From: Melieria omissa
Lineage: Eukaryota > Arthropoda > Insecta > Diptera > Ulidiidae
NCBI GenBank assembly: GCA_963971225.1
Contig: OZ020269.1
Location: 103,588,067 to 103,652,066 of the forward strand
Reading direction: 5' to 3'
DNA length: 64,000 nt
Shown one piece after another: positions 21,680 to 33,786 of this stretch. Below the pieces are notes generated by a model that worked only from the letters and a program-made list of their open reading frames with translations, was not told where the DNA came from and did no database searches. The position numbers and the translations under genes are program-made. Each line of letters starts with the position of its first letter. The first letter of the stretch is position 1.

Positions 21680-24015
21680 TGATTCAACAAAAAACAGCAA
21701 GGAGCCAAGATGGTTCTTAGCACATGAGTGCCAAACGTCTCAAACCTGATACGAGCGAACGCGGGGCAGAGACACAGGAAGTGTTCCGCCGTCTCAACGT
21801 CCTCCCCACAGGCAGGACATAAGGCACTGTCAGATATTCCTACCATTTCCATGTGCTTTGTCCATACCATCTGTGACCATATGTTGTACGGGAGCTTTCC
21901 CAACTACTTCTGGCCCATCGCTAGATGCCCTGGTGAAAGAAACTGTGAGCATTTATCGGATATGGCGGGAAGCATAAGTTTCGTCCACCTGCAGCCGCTC
22001 TCAGCCTGCCATGCTCGCTCCTGGGTCATAGTGACCCATTCGTTAATAGTGGCTTTGATGACTGCAGCTGGGAATGGCAGAACAAGCTCAGGACCAAAAA
22101 AAACTCAGAACCCATTCTAGCTAAGGAATCCGAAGTCTCGTTACATGCAATTCCTGCGTTTCCCGGGACCCAGGTGAGCATCAGGTTATTGTATTTGCCG
22201 ACATATTTAAGCCTGGATTTGCAGGACCTGACTGGCATAAAAGTGGTTAGAGGGCTATCTAAGGCCATAAGCGCAGCTTGGCTCTCGCTACAGACACAGA
22301 TAGACCTGCCTCTCCACCTACTCTCTATGACAAAGTTCATCGCCTCAAGTATCGCATGCACCTCTGCCTGAAACACAGATGCGTGCGAGCCTAGGGTAAA
22401 GAACCGTCTAGTCCCCGTGGATTCAAAGAAGACCCCAGAGCCAGAACCTTCCGTTCCCTTCTGGAGCCGTCCGTAAATATACGGAAGCAGTGTTTACCGG
22501 GCTCATCCTCAGGAACACACCAAGAGTGAGCCTCAGGCAGCAACACTATGTACCGCTTTTTTAGTATGACAGTTGAAAACATGGAGTCCAGGGGCATGGA
22601 CATGACTGTGAGGTCAATGTCGGTGCCAGCACAATTGTCCAGTGCCAGACAAGCCCCATACCATTGGCCACTGTGTTTTAGTCTTCGGATGGCCTTTACG
22701 GCCTCTCCTCGGATGAAAACATCAAGTGGAGGAAGCCTCCCAGGGCATCTAGCTATGGGCCAGAAGTAGTTGGGAAGGCTCCCGTACAACATATGGCCAC
22801 AGTGCGCTGCAGTCTGGATAAGGTTCTCTTGACCCCTGCAGGAGAGAGTCTGCTGATCCAGACTACCGATGCGTAGGAGATGATGGGTCTTATCATAACT
22901 TTGTAGATCCAGAGGATCGTGCTAGGGGAAAGACCATACGTTTTCCCAAATACACCTCTGCATTGCCAAAAAGCCGACAGTGCTTTCGATGTCTTTAGTT
23001 CTACGTGAGATTTCCAAAGGAGTTTATCAACTAGGATAACTTCCAGATATTTCAACTCTTTGGATAGCTGGATAGTGACCCCTTGAGTGTGGGCAGAATG
23101 ACTCTATCAAGCTTCTTCCTCCTGGTAAAGAGAACCATGCCAGTTTTGGCAGGATAAGCAGATAGCCCGTTCGCATTACACCAGGTGTCAACCAAATCCA
23201 GTGTTCCCTCCACATTTCTGCAGATGTGTAGAAGGGAAGGGCCGGTTACGAGACAGGCCACATTGTCCGCGTATGCTTGTGCGTAGACTCCAGAGTCATA
23301 CAGAGTGATGGATACAGACAATGGAGACAGCACCCCACCCTGAGGGCAGCCTCTATTTACACCGGATGACCCCAGCAGATCGTCCTCTGCCCGCACCGTC
23401 ATGATTCTTTGGGCTAGCATTGAACGTATCCAATTTACCAAAGCCCAGTCTACGCCATGTCGGCTAGCAGCGTTCACATACTGTCAAAAGTTGCATTGTA
23501 AAAAGCACCCCCTATATTCACAAAGATTCTCACCGCGTAGTCCTTCCTGTCGATGGCTTGCTCAATCCTACCGACCAGGTTTTGCAGAGACGACTCGCAG
23601 GACTTCCCACTTTGGTAGGCATGCAGAAATGGAGACAGAGGATGTATCTTAAGCGACTCCTTACATATCCGTAACTCCACCAGCCGTTCGAGACGTTTAA
23701 GCATAAAATAAGTCCACACGGTCTAAAGCTCTTGGGGCTAGTGTAGTCGTCCTTTCCGACGTTCGGAACGAACGCGTCCCTCACCATCCTCCAATCCTCC
23801 AGGCATGCAGTGAAGATTTTCTTCAGTGCCATAATTACTGACTCTATGCCTTTCCTCAACACGATAGGATAAATGCCATCAGAACCCGGCGATTTGAAGC
23901 TGTTGAAGGACTTGATGGAAAATCGAATGACAGCTTCATTCGCCACAGTTCTGGCGACGTACCAGTCGTTTCGAGAGGTTGTGATTGCCTTAGCAATAAT
24001 TACATTCAAGGACAC
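21680..24015 (-). pseudogene. Non-LTR retrotransposon (RT + RNase H + zinc knuckle), broken
   Basis: On the minus strand in order: an RT finger (FKSPGSDGIYPIVLRKGIE), RT palm (GCPQGGVLSPLS, then AYADN), thumb, RNase H (IFTDGSRRER, FQAEVHAILEAM, ICVCSESQAALMAL, LTWVPGNAGIACNETSDSLA), and a C-terminal CxxC-H-C cluster (CPACGEDVETAEHFLCLC). RNase H downstream of the RT places it with the LOA/I/R1-type LINEs. It is split by many frameshifts. The palm box reads YADN instead of YADD and a few residues between SPLS and YADN are missing. The endonuclease half is absent. A 60-bp block near the 3' end is an inverted copy of part of the RT region. Confidence 0.8.
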
Positions 24016-24029
24016 ACATTCCTGCCTAC

Positions 24030-24115
24030 ATACCTAATCCTTTTACTAATCAATAGTACTAGGTATATTTTTGAATATCTGTAATCGGAATCTAATTGGC
24101 AAATATGGTTGATCT
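24030..24115. repeat. Copy of the 17075-17190 repeat block
   Basis: Shares TACC-AATCCTTTxAC, ACTAGGTATAT/ACTTGGTATAT, GAATCTAATT and AATATGGTTGATCTGA with 17075-17190. Together with 21485-21518 it flanks the minus-strand LINE and MITE P4. This suggests these inserted into, or replaced part of, an older plus-strand LINE 3' end. Confidence 0.6.
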
Positions 24116-26950
24116 GATATGGTTTATCCATCTTGTGTCTCCGAACCTTCCTACCTGGACCAATGCAAGGCGAAGGCTTGGCTGTATTTTTCTGCTTTAG
24201 AAAACTTTTTGAGTGATTCGATTTTTGAGTGAATATCTTCAGCCAGCTTACACCTAAATATGATTCTGCTAAACCCTCTTAGAAGCACAAAGCAAATATT
24301 TTTCTTTGACGAAAACTTTCAATACAATTTTATCGTCTCGAAGCAAGCAATTACAATGCATCCTAACTACGTGGGCGCCATGAAATCTCCTGCTTCAGAG
24401 AGAGAGAAAGAGAGAGAAAGAAATATGTTCATATATATCGTCCATCTATATGACTATCTTTCTGTCTGTCTATCTTTCAGTCTGTCTGTCCCTTTGTCAT
24501 TCTGTCTATCAGCTTGTCTGCGTAGTGTGTTTGTGTGTGTGTGTGTTTGTGTGTGTGTTTGTGTGTGTATGTGTGCTCGCATAACCATTGAAAACGTAGC
24601 GTTGCATTGCGCGTCGAATTTTTACGATCTTCGTTGTATTATGTGAAAAATGCAATTTTATTGGTTGTAAAACATGCAACTTGTGCGCGCGCGCTCTGTT
24701 GTTTGTTGCTGTTATTGTTGTTGTTGATATTGTGTTGAAAAGGAAACATTTTCGCTGAAGCAATGTTGTACACTTTTATTGTTGTGTCGCTGGTTGTAGG
24801 ATATGCGACGCGGTTGTTTGACGTTTAGGGCCAACGCTCGTAAATACCTTTTGCATTCATAACACAGACACTAAAAAAAAACAACAAACACATACAAACA
24901 CTCGTAGCTAGACAGTCACACACACATCGGATGCTCCTTTGTGCTCTGTTGAAAGTTTTCTGCTTTTTTGTTAATGTTGCATGCAGCAATGCAGTCGTTC
25001 GTCGTTGGTTCATTGTGCAACGTCAGAACTGCAGTCTGAACGCGTAGATTTAGTTGTCATATGCGTGTGGCATTTTGTACAAATTACAGATTTTTATTTG
25101 TTGTTATTAACTGGAGACGAAGCGCGGAGACTTGTGAAATTCTTTTGGTTTGCATGGGTTGTAAAAATGTTTTGGGCGGCAGGTGGCAATGCGGGCGTGA
25201 AGAGTTGCTTGCAAAGAAGTTGGAATTTCGTTGGATGATTGTTCAAAGATTCCGATGCTGATTCGGATAATAAAAATATCTAAGAAAATACTTTTAATAT
25301 TTTATGATGGTGTCTCTTGTATATTATGTTGATTAAATTTTCCACAACTTTGCGAGCATAAGAGGTATTTTTTTTTATTATAAAATTGGGAGTGTTCAAT
25401 TGATAAGTTGTTGTCCATTGTATCGAGAAAAACTAAAACCTATTATAGAGTTAGTACTATTTTGTGTAAAACAAGGACTTGCGCTCAGAGGGTGTCGTGA
25501 TTCTGGAAGACTGGACAACGTCAGTGTCTCAAATGATGAAAATTTTATTGATCCCAACAAATCTCACTCAACCATTTGAGTATCGAAAAACCTAATCGTT
25601 TTGCGTTTTCAAGTGCTTCCAGCTACTGCAAAATGTAAATACTTGTTTCAACAACAAACGCCGACAATATTAGTGCCGATTATGACAGGTCCACATGTTG
25701 ATTTTATGCTAATTTAATTGAAAAGCTCAAATGTGCGCGCCGACAGCGGCCGATAGTCATGACAGACATTTAGGCATTAGTCATTTAATATCTAAATTGG
25801 CTGCGAGTGCAATTAGCTTAATTTTACCGACCGCTAACAGTTTGAGGGAGGGGGAGCTATTTGAAAACAAAAAATTTACATTTTAAATGCTTAATTTGTG
25901 TTTGGCCATAAAATTACAAACACCAACCGAAAAAAAAATGCCAGCAATTAAGAAATTCTCAAGATACGCATAGATAAAAAAATAGGCATTCAAAAAGTAC
26001 GAGTGTCTACTTATAGACAAAACTCAACTGTGTACAAAAAAAATATGAAGAAAAATTGTGTGGCAAGTGTGCGCCTGCGCGCGCGGAATGTGGCGTTGTG
26101 GTGGCATTAGTCGCACCAGCGACTCGAAAAGTTTGCCGCTACTCTTGGTGGCTGTGCTGGTGCTGTCATCAGCAAATGATGGCTTTTGTTTTGTTATTTT
26201 TTTAAATTGTATTATGTTTTTGTTAGTGGCTTAATTATGCGCACATGGCCCGAAGATGTTGACAATGAAATAAAACAGTCGTCGGTCGACAACAGCAAAA
26301 GAACAGCAACACGCTGTGAGAAATGATAGTCACAATAATTGTGTCACAAATTGCTTACAGCATTGTGGGCACTTTAGCAAAATCAACAACAACAACAACA
26401 ATTGGCTTGATAAAGTAAACAAAGTCGCCACTTAATTGGTTTAATCATGTGAATTTTTGTGAATGCGGAGGCGACATGAGACGCAAGTTCAATCGAAGCT
26501 CACAGCAAGTTGCTGTCAAGAGATGTGAAAGCGTAAAAGGGTTGGTTGCTCATTGTCTACGGAGTGAGGGTGGTGTGGGAGAGTGGGTTATGTGAAACGA
26601 GTGTGGCACAATTTTCATAATTGACACGTACAGCCGCCGCCCCCCCCCCCCTCTAGTCCGACCAACTATGCTCGTGACTCACAGTCGCAAATAGTGGGAT
26701 TTTATAAGCCATTGTCGCCGGTCCAACGGTGCATTGCCTGTGCGACGTTTCTTGGTTCGCGCAGCATAAATGTCACACGTGCCGTTCGCATTAAGTGTTT
26801 CGGCTTCGCTTCGCTTCGCCGTTGCTGCCTTAAGCGCGTTAAAAGTTTAGATTGTGACGGAGAATGCTACGTTTTGTGCTGGTAATTAAGACACTAACTA
26901 AATTAGCGTTGTTAAATATGCGCTTCCGTTTGCGTCTCGCTGCTGCTGCC
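24116..26950. other. Unique noncoding sequence with GA and GT microsatellites
   Basis: GA run at about 24396-24420, TCTG/TCTA run at about 24450-24500 and a GT run at about 24526-24573. 24.6-25.3 kb is GC-richer. A poly-C run lies at 26641-26652. No frame shows a recognisable domain. Confidence 0.4.
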
Positions 26951-27676
26951 GCAGTGTTGCCAGATCAGGAGATTTCCTTCTCAGAATAGCTGAGGAGAAA
27001 GTTTATGAATTTATGAATAAACATTTAGTACAAAATCCTTAGAAATTAGGCTTTAAGATAAGTCACAAAGACTTTTTTAAATATTATACTAGAAAATAAA
27101 AAATTTTGAGTTATGAATTTTTGATGATATTTTAATTTAATAATTACGGAATTATTTTGAGTTATGTCACTTTTATCAAATTTAAAAATTATAAATGACA
27201 ATTAAGGAATTAGTTGATTACAAAATTTTGAAAATTCGAAATTAATAAAAAAAAATAATAAAAATAAAATAAAAATAATAGAAAAAAAATGTTTATTTGT
27301 GTCACTTTTGAAGTGGGTGTGCGATATATTGGGAACACTGGCAACAAAACATATTTTGACAACTATTTCAAAAGTCAAAGCACCCTTTGTGTTAAAAATT
27401 TGTAAGCTTACAAAATGCAAGCTCGTTCTATCTCGTTCTCACTTATTGCTGTCACCAAAAAATCGCGCAAAAAATGGCACTTTTACGTTAATTAATTTTT
27501 ATATGTTTTGTTTTTGTTAAGTTTTTGTTGTTAAGCCGAACAGACATAAATAAAAAAGACTGCATTAAAAAAATTATATAATTTTATATTTGTATTTTTT
27601 TATGAGAAGTTTAATTAATATACAAAAAAATATTAGGAGGGTTTTTCAACGTTTGGGAGCAAATTTCATTATTTTT

Positions 27677-28495
27677 TTAACCCTTTCCAATCAATTTCCA
27701 CATTTCTTGAGATACAAATTTTTCTTTCAAAATATTGACTCTCATTGAACATTTCAGTAAAAAAATACAAATATATATAAAGAAAAATAATTTAGGTTGA
27801 GAATTAAAGCTCATTCAATTTTGTACGATACAATGTACAATGGTTCGTAAAGGAGTAAAAATGCATGAAATTTTTGTTTCGTTTTTTATTTAGTTTTATG
27901 AACAATTCATTGATGTTTTTGATAGAAAACATAAATTATAACAACAAAAAATCAAAACGTGATTTCATTTTGATCGAAACTAATATAAATTCTATATGTA
28001 TAAACAATTGATTCACATTTATTTGGCCCTATATAACCGTTGTTGTTGTTGCAAAACTCTTCTACCCTCAATAAAACACAGAATCAATTAAAATTCATAA
28101 AGCTTTACAGAAAGATACTGAATATAGCCAATTCTTACCATCGTAGGAGTGGCAAGTACGCATGTCTAACCTTACATAACCTGTGTCTGTCCTGTAAAAC
28201 AAAAACTCGTCTAGTAATTCTTATTTTAAGTAAAAAATTGCCGAATAGTCGAATTTCATTAGTCACGTGATCACCAGATGGGTGTGGCAGGCATACAAAC
28301 AACTTGCAACCTTTGCCTTCCATTTTTACAATGTATCGTACAATTTTTTTCAAGGCTTTTTTTTAGATGCAACAAATGTTAAATTTAATAAGTTTTATAA
28401 AACCACTAAAATTTAAACTTTGCAATTTTTTAACATTTTGCTACTAAAAAGTATATATAAAACGATATATTGTACAAATTTCCGGAAAGGGTTAA
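27677..28495. mobile_element. Long TTAA-flanked, piggyBac-like nonautonomous element P3
   Basis: TTAA at 27677-27680 and 28492-28495. Ends are CCCTTTCCAATCAATTTCC and GGAAATTTGTAC-type on the right (reads TACAAATTTCCGGAAAGGG). Length is 811 bp. An internal inverted pair (TTGTACGATACAATGTAC near 27822 and ACAATGTATCGTACAA near 28328) is also seen. No transposase frame is present. Confidence 0.65.
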
Positions 28496-28940
28496 GATTT
28501 AAGAGAAACTCATTTCAGTTATCTGGCAACAGTGCTGCTGCGCGATGGAGAATGCAAGAATGAATGGGTTGGAATTTGAGTTGGTTTTTTTCAGACCAGT
28601 GTGCTTCCTCATAAAAGGGGAGCTTCAGCATTTCGTGCTCTCTAAATTTTGCTTTCCAACATACAAACACACAGGCACATAGGTACATACAAACAGATTT
28701 TAATTATTTGTACATAACTATAGATACATAAATATGTACGCACAATTAGAAACGTTTGTGTTTAAGCTCGATTGCAATTTACCCTTTAATTGGCGCCATT
28801 GTTGTTTTTGTTTAAGTAAAACTTGGAGTGGGTCAGACTGAGAAAGATTCACTTTAGGATGAGGTTAGTAATGCTTAGAGGAGATGATTGTTATTGAGAA
28901 AATCATATCTATGACTTTGACACGAGACAATGTTGCCAGT

Positions 28941-29312
28941 GTTGTCAGATACATCAAATGACTTTCTGCTAAATATTTAAAAAATACTAAAATTGCCTCC
29001 CAAAAGTTAGGAAAATTTCCTAAATTTTATTTTTTTTTAATTTGCATCATTTTCAATGAATTAAACTTCTCATTAAAAAAAAACAAATGCAAATACTCAG
29101 CAATAAGTGAGAGTGAGTAAGTGAGTGTTGCCAGATACATCAAATGACTTTCTGCTAAATATTTAAAAAATACTAAAATTTCCTCCCAAAAGTTAAGAAA
29201 ATTTCCTAAATTTTAGTTTTTTTTATTTGCGTAATTTTCAAGGAATTAAACTTCTCATAAAAAAAATACAAATGCAAATATTCAGCAATAAGTTAGAACG
29301 AGATAGAACGAG
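28941..29312. repeat. 186-bp tandem duplication
   Basis: GTTG(T/C)CAGATACATCAAATG starts at 28941 and again at 29127. Both units continue with GACTTTCTGCTAAATATTT, CCTCCCAAAAGTTA, AATTTCCTAAATTTTA, and end in ATTCAGCAATAAGT. The few differences are single bases and small A-run changes, so the duplication is fairly young. Confidence 0.75.
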
Positions 29313-30455
29313 TTTACACATTTTTATCACGATAGAATGCTTTGAGCATTAAAATAGTTGCCAAAATATATTTTTTTGTTGCCAGTGTTCATCATACATC
29401 ATACTTCGTTATCCAAAAATCTCCCAAAAATCCACTAAGGATCCGAAAATTCCCGTAACATAAAATTTAAATCTTCTAAACTTTCTCCTAAACAATGCTT
29501 CGTCTTAAAAATTCTTCGAAAAGACCAAGAATCTCCTAAATCTAGAAGAAAGTCTCCTGATCTGGCAACACTGACATGACAGCTTGTCAAGGGGAAAACT
29601 TTGAGTACATTCTTTGCTTCTCTCCGACTATCTCACGACTGCGCCTTACTAACTTAGGGGTCCTTTTTTCTCTCCTTAAGCGAAATGTTTGCAAAACTTC
29701 AAATTCTCATTAATCACTTTTACATTAACCCGCTAGGGTCCCAACAGGGTTTATGCGTGGCACACCTGGTCAGCCACCTTACATAACCTAACTTTAGGCC
29801 TGAAAAGAACGAATTCACTGAGCTAAACTCTCAACAACTATTAAGTTTTCTATCCTTTTTATGGCACTGATCTTATTAAACTTCTTTTTCTTGTGGTAGT
29901 AGAGTATCCTATGTCCTATGAAGAGTATCCTTTGTCTTGTGAAGGTAGTGTTTTGTGAAAGTGCATTGTTGAACATTAATTAATTTCGTATTTTTTGCAC
30001 TCAGGAACTTTGTCAATTGTTGAATAAATCATTCATGTTTCCTCGCTTAATTGACTACATTTACAAGTGGGTAGCCAATTCCATGGAAAATTACTAGTTT
30101 TATATGGCACTCACCTTACGACTTAGAAATGGCGTTTAGGTGTGTATAGAAAAAACATTCGGAAGGAAAAATAAATGGGGGTCAGTCTTATATTTGGTAC
30201 GTCTGAGACGAACCTGAGAGCAGCGGAAGCCCACTTTCTAAAAATTATGGTTTAGTAGGGCAGCCTAATTAAAAGTTGGAGATAGAGAAACCTTGTCCCT
30301 GTTCGAAAGAAATATTCAGCAGGTAAAATTAAAGGGGGCAATTCATAGATTTTAACCCTTTAAGAGCAACTTTTGAGTAAATGTGGAGCAATTTATGGAG
30401 ATTTTATTTTGAATCACTTTTGAAATTAGCACATTTTATTTATATACACATCTAT
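29313..30455. other. Intergenic with one repeat end
   Basis: 29400-29575 matches the CTCCTGATCTGGCAACACTG-ended family seen near 11.8-12.5 kb. The rest (29576-30455) shows no gene, RNA or element end. Confidence 0.45.
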
Positions 30456-30458
30456 ACT

Positions 30459-31440
30459 TACAGTCTGTCCAGTAGAAGCGTGACCGTCGTAACTTGGAAA
30501 CTATTTGTCCGATTCGTCTCAAACAAACTGCATTTTATGCGTTTATAATATTTATTGTACGCAATATTTTTAATAACAGGTATAGTCACCGCCATTCGCT
30601 ATTATGGCATCAAACCTCCGATCCATTCTTTGCGCTAAGTTCTGAGCAAGTTTCCGAGGCAATCGACTCCAAATCAGCAGAAATTGTCTCGATAACTGTT
30701 TTGCTGCTCATATAGTTTTTCCGCCGAGTTTCTGCTTTACTATTGCCCACCAATTTTCTATCGGGTTGGCATCAGGCGATTGTGAGGGCCAATCTCACAC
30801 TTCCACCTCATTTTTCTGTTTTCACTCAACACACATTCGGCTACGATGTTTGTGGACGTTGTCTTCTTGTATAATCCAAGAGAGTTCTTTTCTCCTGAAC
30901 ATCTGAACAGCTGGTGGTAATAAAGCTTTTTCATAAATTTTGTTCATCAAAACCGCGTTCAAGTTGGTGGTAATAACGAAAATCCGAAATCCAAATCCTT
31001 TTTCTGAGAAGCAGCCCCAAAAATGGACCTTTACTGGGTCTTTAACAGTTCGTTGGAACAATCGGTTGATGGCGGCACACCAAGATCGATTTTTGCTACT
31101 ATTTGCCCAAAATTAGGATTCATCCGTGAATATTACATTATTCCAATTCCGATCTGAATTGGCCTAAGCCCAGGCAAGCCGTTTTTGAACGTGTGATGAT
31201 GAGAGCACCTTTGTTTTCAAAGGGCTCCGGTATTTAACGTTGTTAGTTCTTAAACGTCCTCGAATCGTCTCTTTTGATATTTGAAGACCAGTTTTCTCTA
31301 AAACTGCTTTAGCTTTACGCAACGATAAGCCCGGCTTTGTCGCAAACAAATCAATGATTTTCTTGTCCTGGTTTGGGGAGGTTTTTTTTTCAAGGCCCCG
31401 CCCAGCCAAATCGTCGACATTTTTTGCTTCCATAAACCAA
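30459..31440 (-). mobile_element. Tc1-like DD34E transposon, 5'-truncated and mutated
   Basis: The left terminal repeat starts CAGTCTGTCC at 30461 after TA. The minus strand encodes an N-terminal DNA-binding region (KKIIDLFATKPGLSLRKA, ETIRGRLR), then FTDESNFG (first D), FWGCFSEKGFG, IIQEDNVHKHRSRMC (second D) and PSQSPDANPIENWWAIVKQK (E), with 34 residues between the D and E. It ends in the family-typical RRFDAIIANGGDY. In-frame stops lie between the N-terminal part and the first D, and two more between the second D and E. No matching right inverted repeat was found, so the 5' end is lost. Confidence 0.75.
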
Positions 31441-31816
31441 TTCGTTCACCTCGTTACGAATGACGTCGACTGATTTGACTTGAATTGCATGCAGTAGTTG
31501 ATTAATTTTATAAGTATGTAAGTTTGAAATTTAAATTTTTTGGTTTTTGTTATTGCTGTTTTACTTTTTGTTTTATTTTATGTTTTAAGTATATACTATT
31601 TATGTAAGGAAATAGATACAATTTGATTTCAACAACATTCATGAAATAAAATAACTAATAAATAAATATTTTAATTTTGATTTATACAGATTTAAAAATA
31701 TTTATAATAATTTTAATAAATATTAAAAAATTAATAATATAACTATAATAAATAATATAACTATATTTGAAAATTTTAAATCAATTTACTGCATTATAAA
31801 TCCAACCACAACGACA
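31441..31816. other. AT-rich, nothing recognised
   Basis: Very AT-rich sequence between the Tc1-like element and the foldback element. No feature is supportable. Confidence 0.4.
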
Positions 31817-32695
31817 TTACACCGTGCGACAAAAATGAAAAATTTTTTTTTCACACTGGAAAAAACGCATATGGGTGTGAAGCTAGAGACGAAACATAGT
31901 AATGCTGCGTACTCAGTTTTTCATTTCTACATCCTTTGTCCTTTTAAAAGAACTTCAAAATTTTGAAGAGGATAAGAAATACAAAAAATATAAGAAATAC
32001 CTAACCTCGTTAGAATATAGCGATATGTATATGAAATGAAAGAGCAAAGGCTCAAGAATTTAAATGTAATTGACTTTTGATCTATTTGTAAAAAAAGCAT
32101 ATGAAATATATATAATATATATCCTTGAAAATTTATATCGAATTTTCTTGAAAAGTAAGTATGTTAAAACCCCAAATTTCCTTGATCAAGTGTCAAAATT
32201 TCATTATTCTCGCTTAATTGATTTTGTACCTATTTAATTTTTAAAATACTTGCAGCTTCCGTCTTTTTTTTAATAACTTTCGAACCAATCAAGTTGGAGT
32301 AATAAAATTTTGACACATGATCAAGGAGATTTTGGGTTTTAACATACTAACTTTTTAAGAAAATTCGTTATAAATTTTCAAGGATATTAAGGATTTAAAT
32401 ATGCAAAGGACCTCCAAGAGAATATGAACTCTTTTGACAAATAGATAAAAAATCAATTTTATTTAAATTCTTGAGCCTTTCCGCTTTCATTTCATATACA
32501 TATCGCCATATTCTAACGAGGTTAAGTTTATCTTATATTTTTTATTTTTTATCCCCTTCAAAATTTTGAAGTCCTCTTAAAAGGACAAAGGATGTAGAAA
32601 TGAAAAACTGAGTACGAAGTATTACTATGTTTGGTCTCTAGTTTCACGCTCATATGGATTTTTTCCAGTGTGAAAAATGCTGTCGCACGGTGTTA
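31817..32695. mobile_element. Foldback element 2 (873 bp) with TTA duplications
   Basis: Termini CACCGTGCGAC (from 31820) and GTCGCACGGTG (to 32692) are flanked by TTA at 31817-31819 and 32693-32695. The two halves are inverted copies along nearly the whole length. Paired blocks include CCTAACCTCGTTAGAATAT with ATATTCTAACGAGGTTAA, CTCAAGAATTTAAAT with ATTTAAATTCTTGAG, and CCTTGATCAAGTGTCAAAAT with its complement. The centre is about 32220-32290. A partial single-arm relative lies at 51225-51330. The 3-bp duplication and terminal bases resemble those of the element at 1224-1929. No coding capacity. Confidence 0.75.
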
Positions 32696-32884
32696 GCAGC
32701 AGCAATATCTGGTCTGCCGTTGACCTTGAAGCTGCAAGCTGTTGACCTCGAGCTTCGGTAGGAAGGTACCTCATACTCGCGGAAGTTTTGCTATTAAGTA
32801 TGTTCCTATTTTTACATGTTCCTATTTTTTCATGTTCCGATTTTTCGGCTACGGCTTTTTGCGGCTTCCTTCTCGTTGTTATCC
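32696..32884. other. Short unique spacer
   Basis: Sequence between the foldback element and the start of the OBP cassette 1 homology. It holds a short TATTTTTTCATGTTCC repeat and no gene. Confidence 0.35.
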
Positions 32885-33048
32885 GAAATTCTGTGCTTCA
32901 TAGCGGTAAACATAAGCTATATAAGAATAACCATGCCCACTTTTTATACCTTCCAGCAATGCCCATTAGGATGACAGAAATTAACTGTGGTATATTTGTA
33001 CAAAACAATATGGATATAAAAAAAATTTGCAAGTCATTGCAGCAAATA

Positions 33049-33742
33049 TCTATGTGTTTTTGTTGGTCCCACGACACTATAACTCAAAAACTAGACAGCC
33101 GATTAGTTGAATATTTCATGGAATTTTTCGTCTTGAGTAAGTCTTGGTAAACCACATAGTGCGAATACGACCCGATGATAGGCAGGCGTGGCATCTCCCA
33201 TACGATTTTAATTTTCAAAATGAAATATCTTCGGAATGAGAAGTGGGGCAGCTTTAAAAAATTGATGCGGGGCCAACGTTTAGATGTGCCATTTCACTTG
33301 TAATGTTGTGAATTACTTTGGAACTACAAAGCTACATACATCAAAGAGATTTGACACAAACCTACGATTTAGATGTGCCCTTCGACAGGGAGAGTGGGGG
33401 TATTGGACGAGGGACATGGCACCGTCCATACAACCCAAATTTTTAATGTTGAATAGCTTCGTAACAATAAGTTGGAAAGTTTTGCAGTTTTGTATACCAT
33501 CGTCCCATAGATGTGTCATTCCACTGGCAAAATGTTATGAGCGTTGCGCAAGGGGCGCGGCATATTTTTTGTGAGTAAAATTTGTCCGCGTAACTTTGGA
33601 ACTGAAAGTCGCATATCAATGAAACTGGGTCGCAACCGTCGACTGATGGAATGGATTGGGCGAAAGAGTTTTGCATGAAAAAACTTCATTTATTGGGTTA
33701 ATTGACTTTACACGTGCGGGCAATACTGCGGGGCCCTGCTAG
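33049..33742 (+). mobile_element. Nonautonomous Helitron downstream of gene 1
   Basis: Begins TC after A, close to the same position as the gene 3 copy (TCTTTATATGTATATAAAAA). It ends with the GC-rich hairpin GCGGGGCCCTGC followed by CTAG and then T, the Helitron 3' hallmark. The interior has the phrases GGGGCGCGGCATATTTTTT and GTGTCATTCCACTGG common to all copies. The 5' part is shortened relative to the gene 3 copy. It contains AATAAA on the gene strand (complement of 33689-33694), about 93 bp after the gene 1 stop. Confidence 0.7.
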
Positions 33743-33786
33743 TATATAATAAGTGCATATGTTGAATATTTAATATGTTATTATTT

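Noticed and set aside
28941..29312. hAT element ends because of the GTGTTGCCAG motif
   Set aside because: The motif repeats because of a 186-bp tandem duplication; no inverted partner and no 8-bp duplication found.
30461..31520. Complete Tc1 element with two terminal repeats
   Set aside because: Only the left inverted repeat was found; the expected right complement is absent near 31440-31520.
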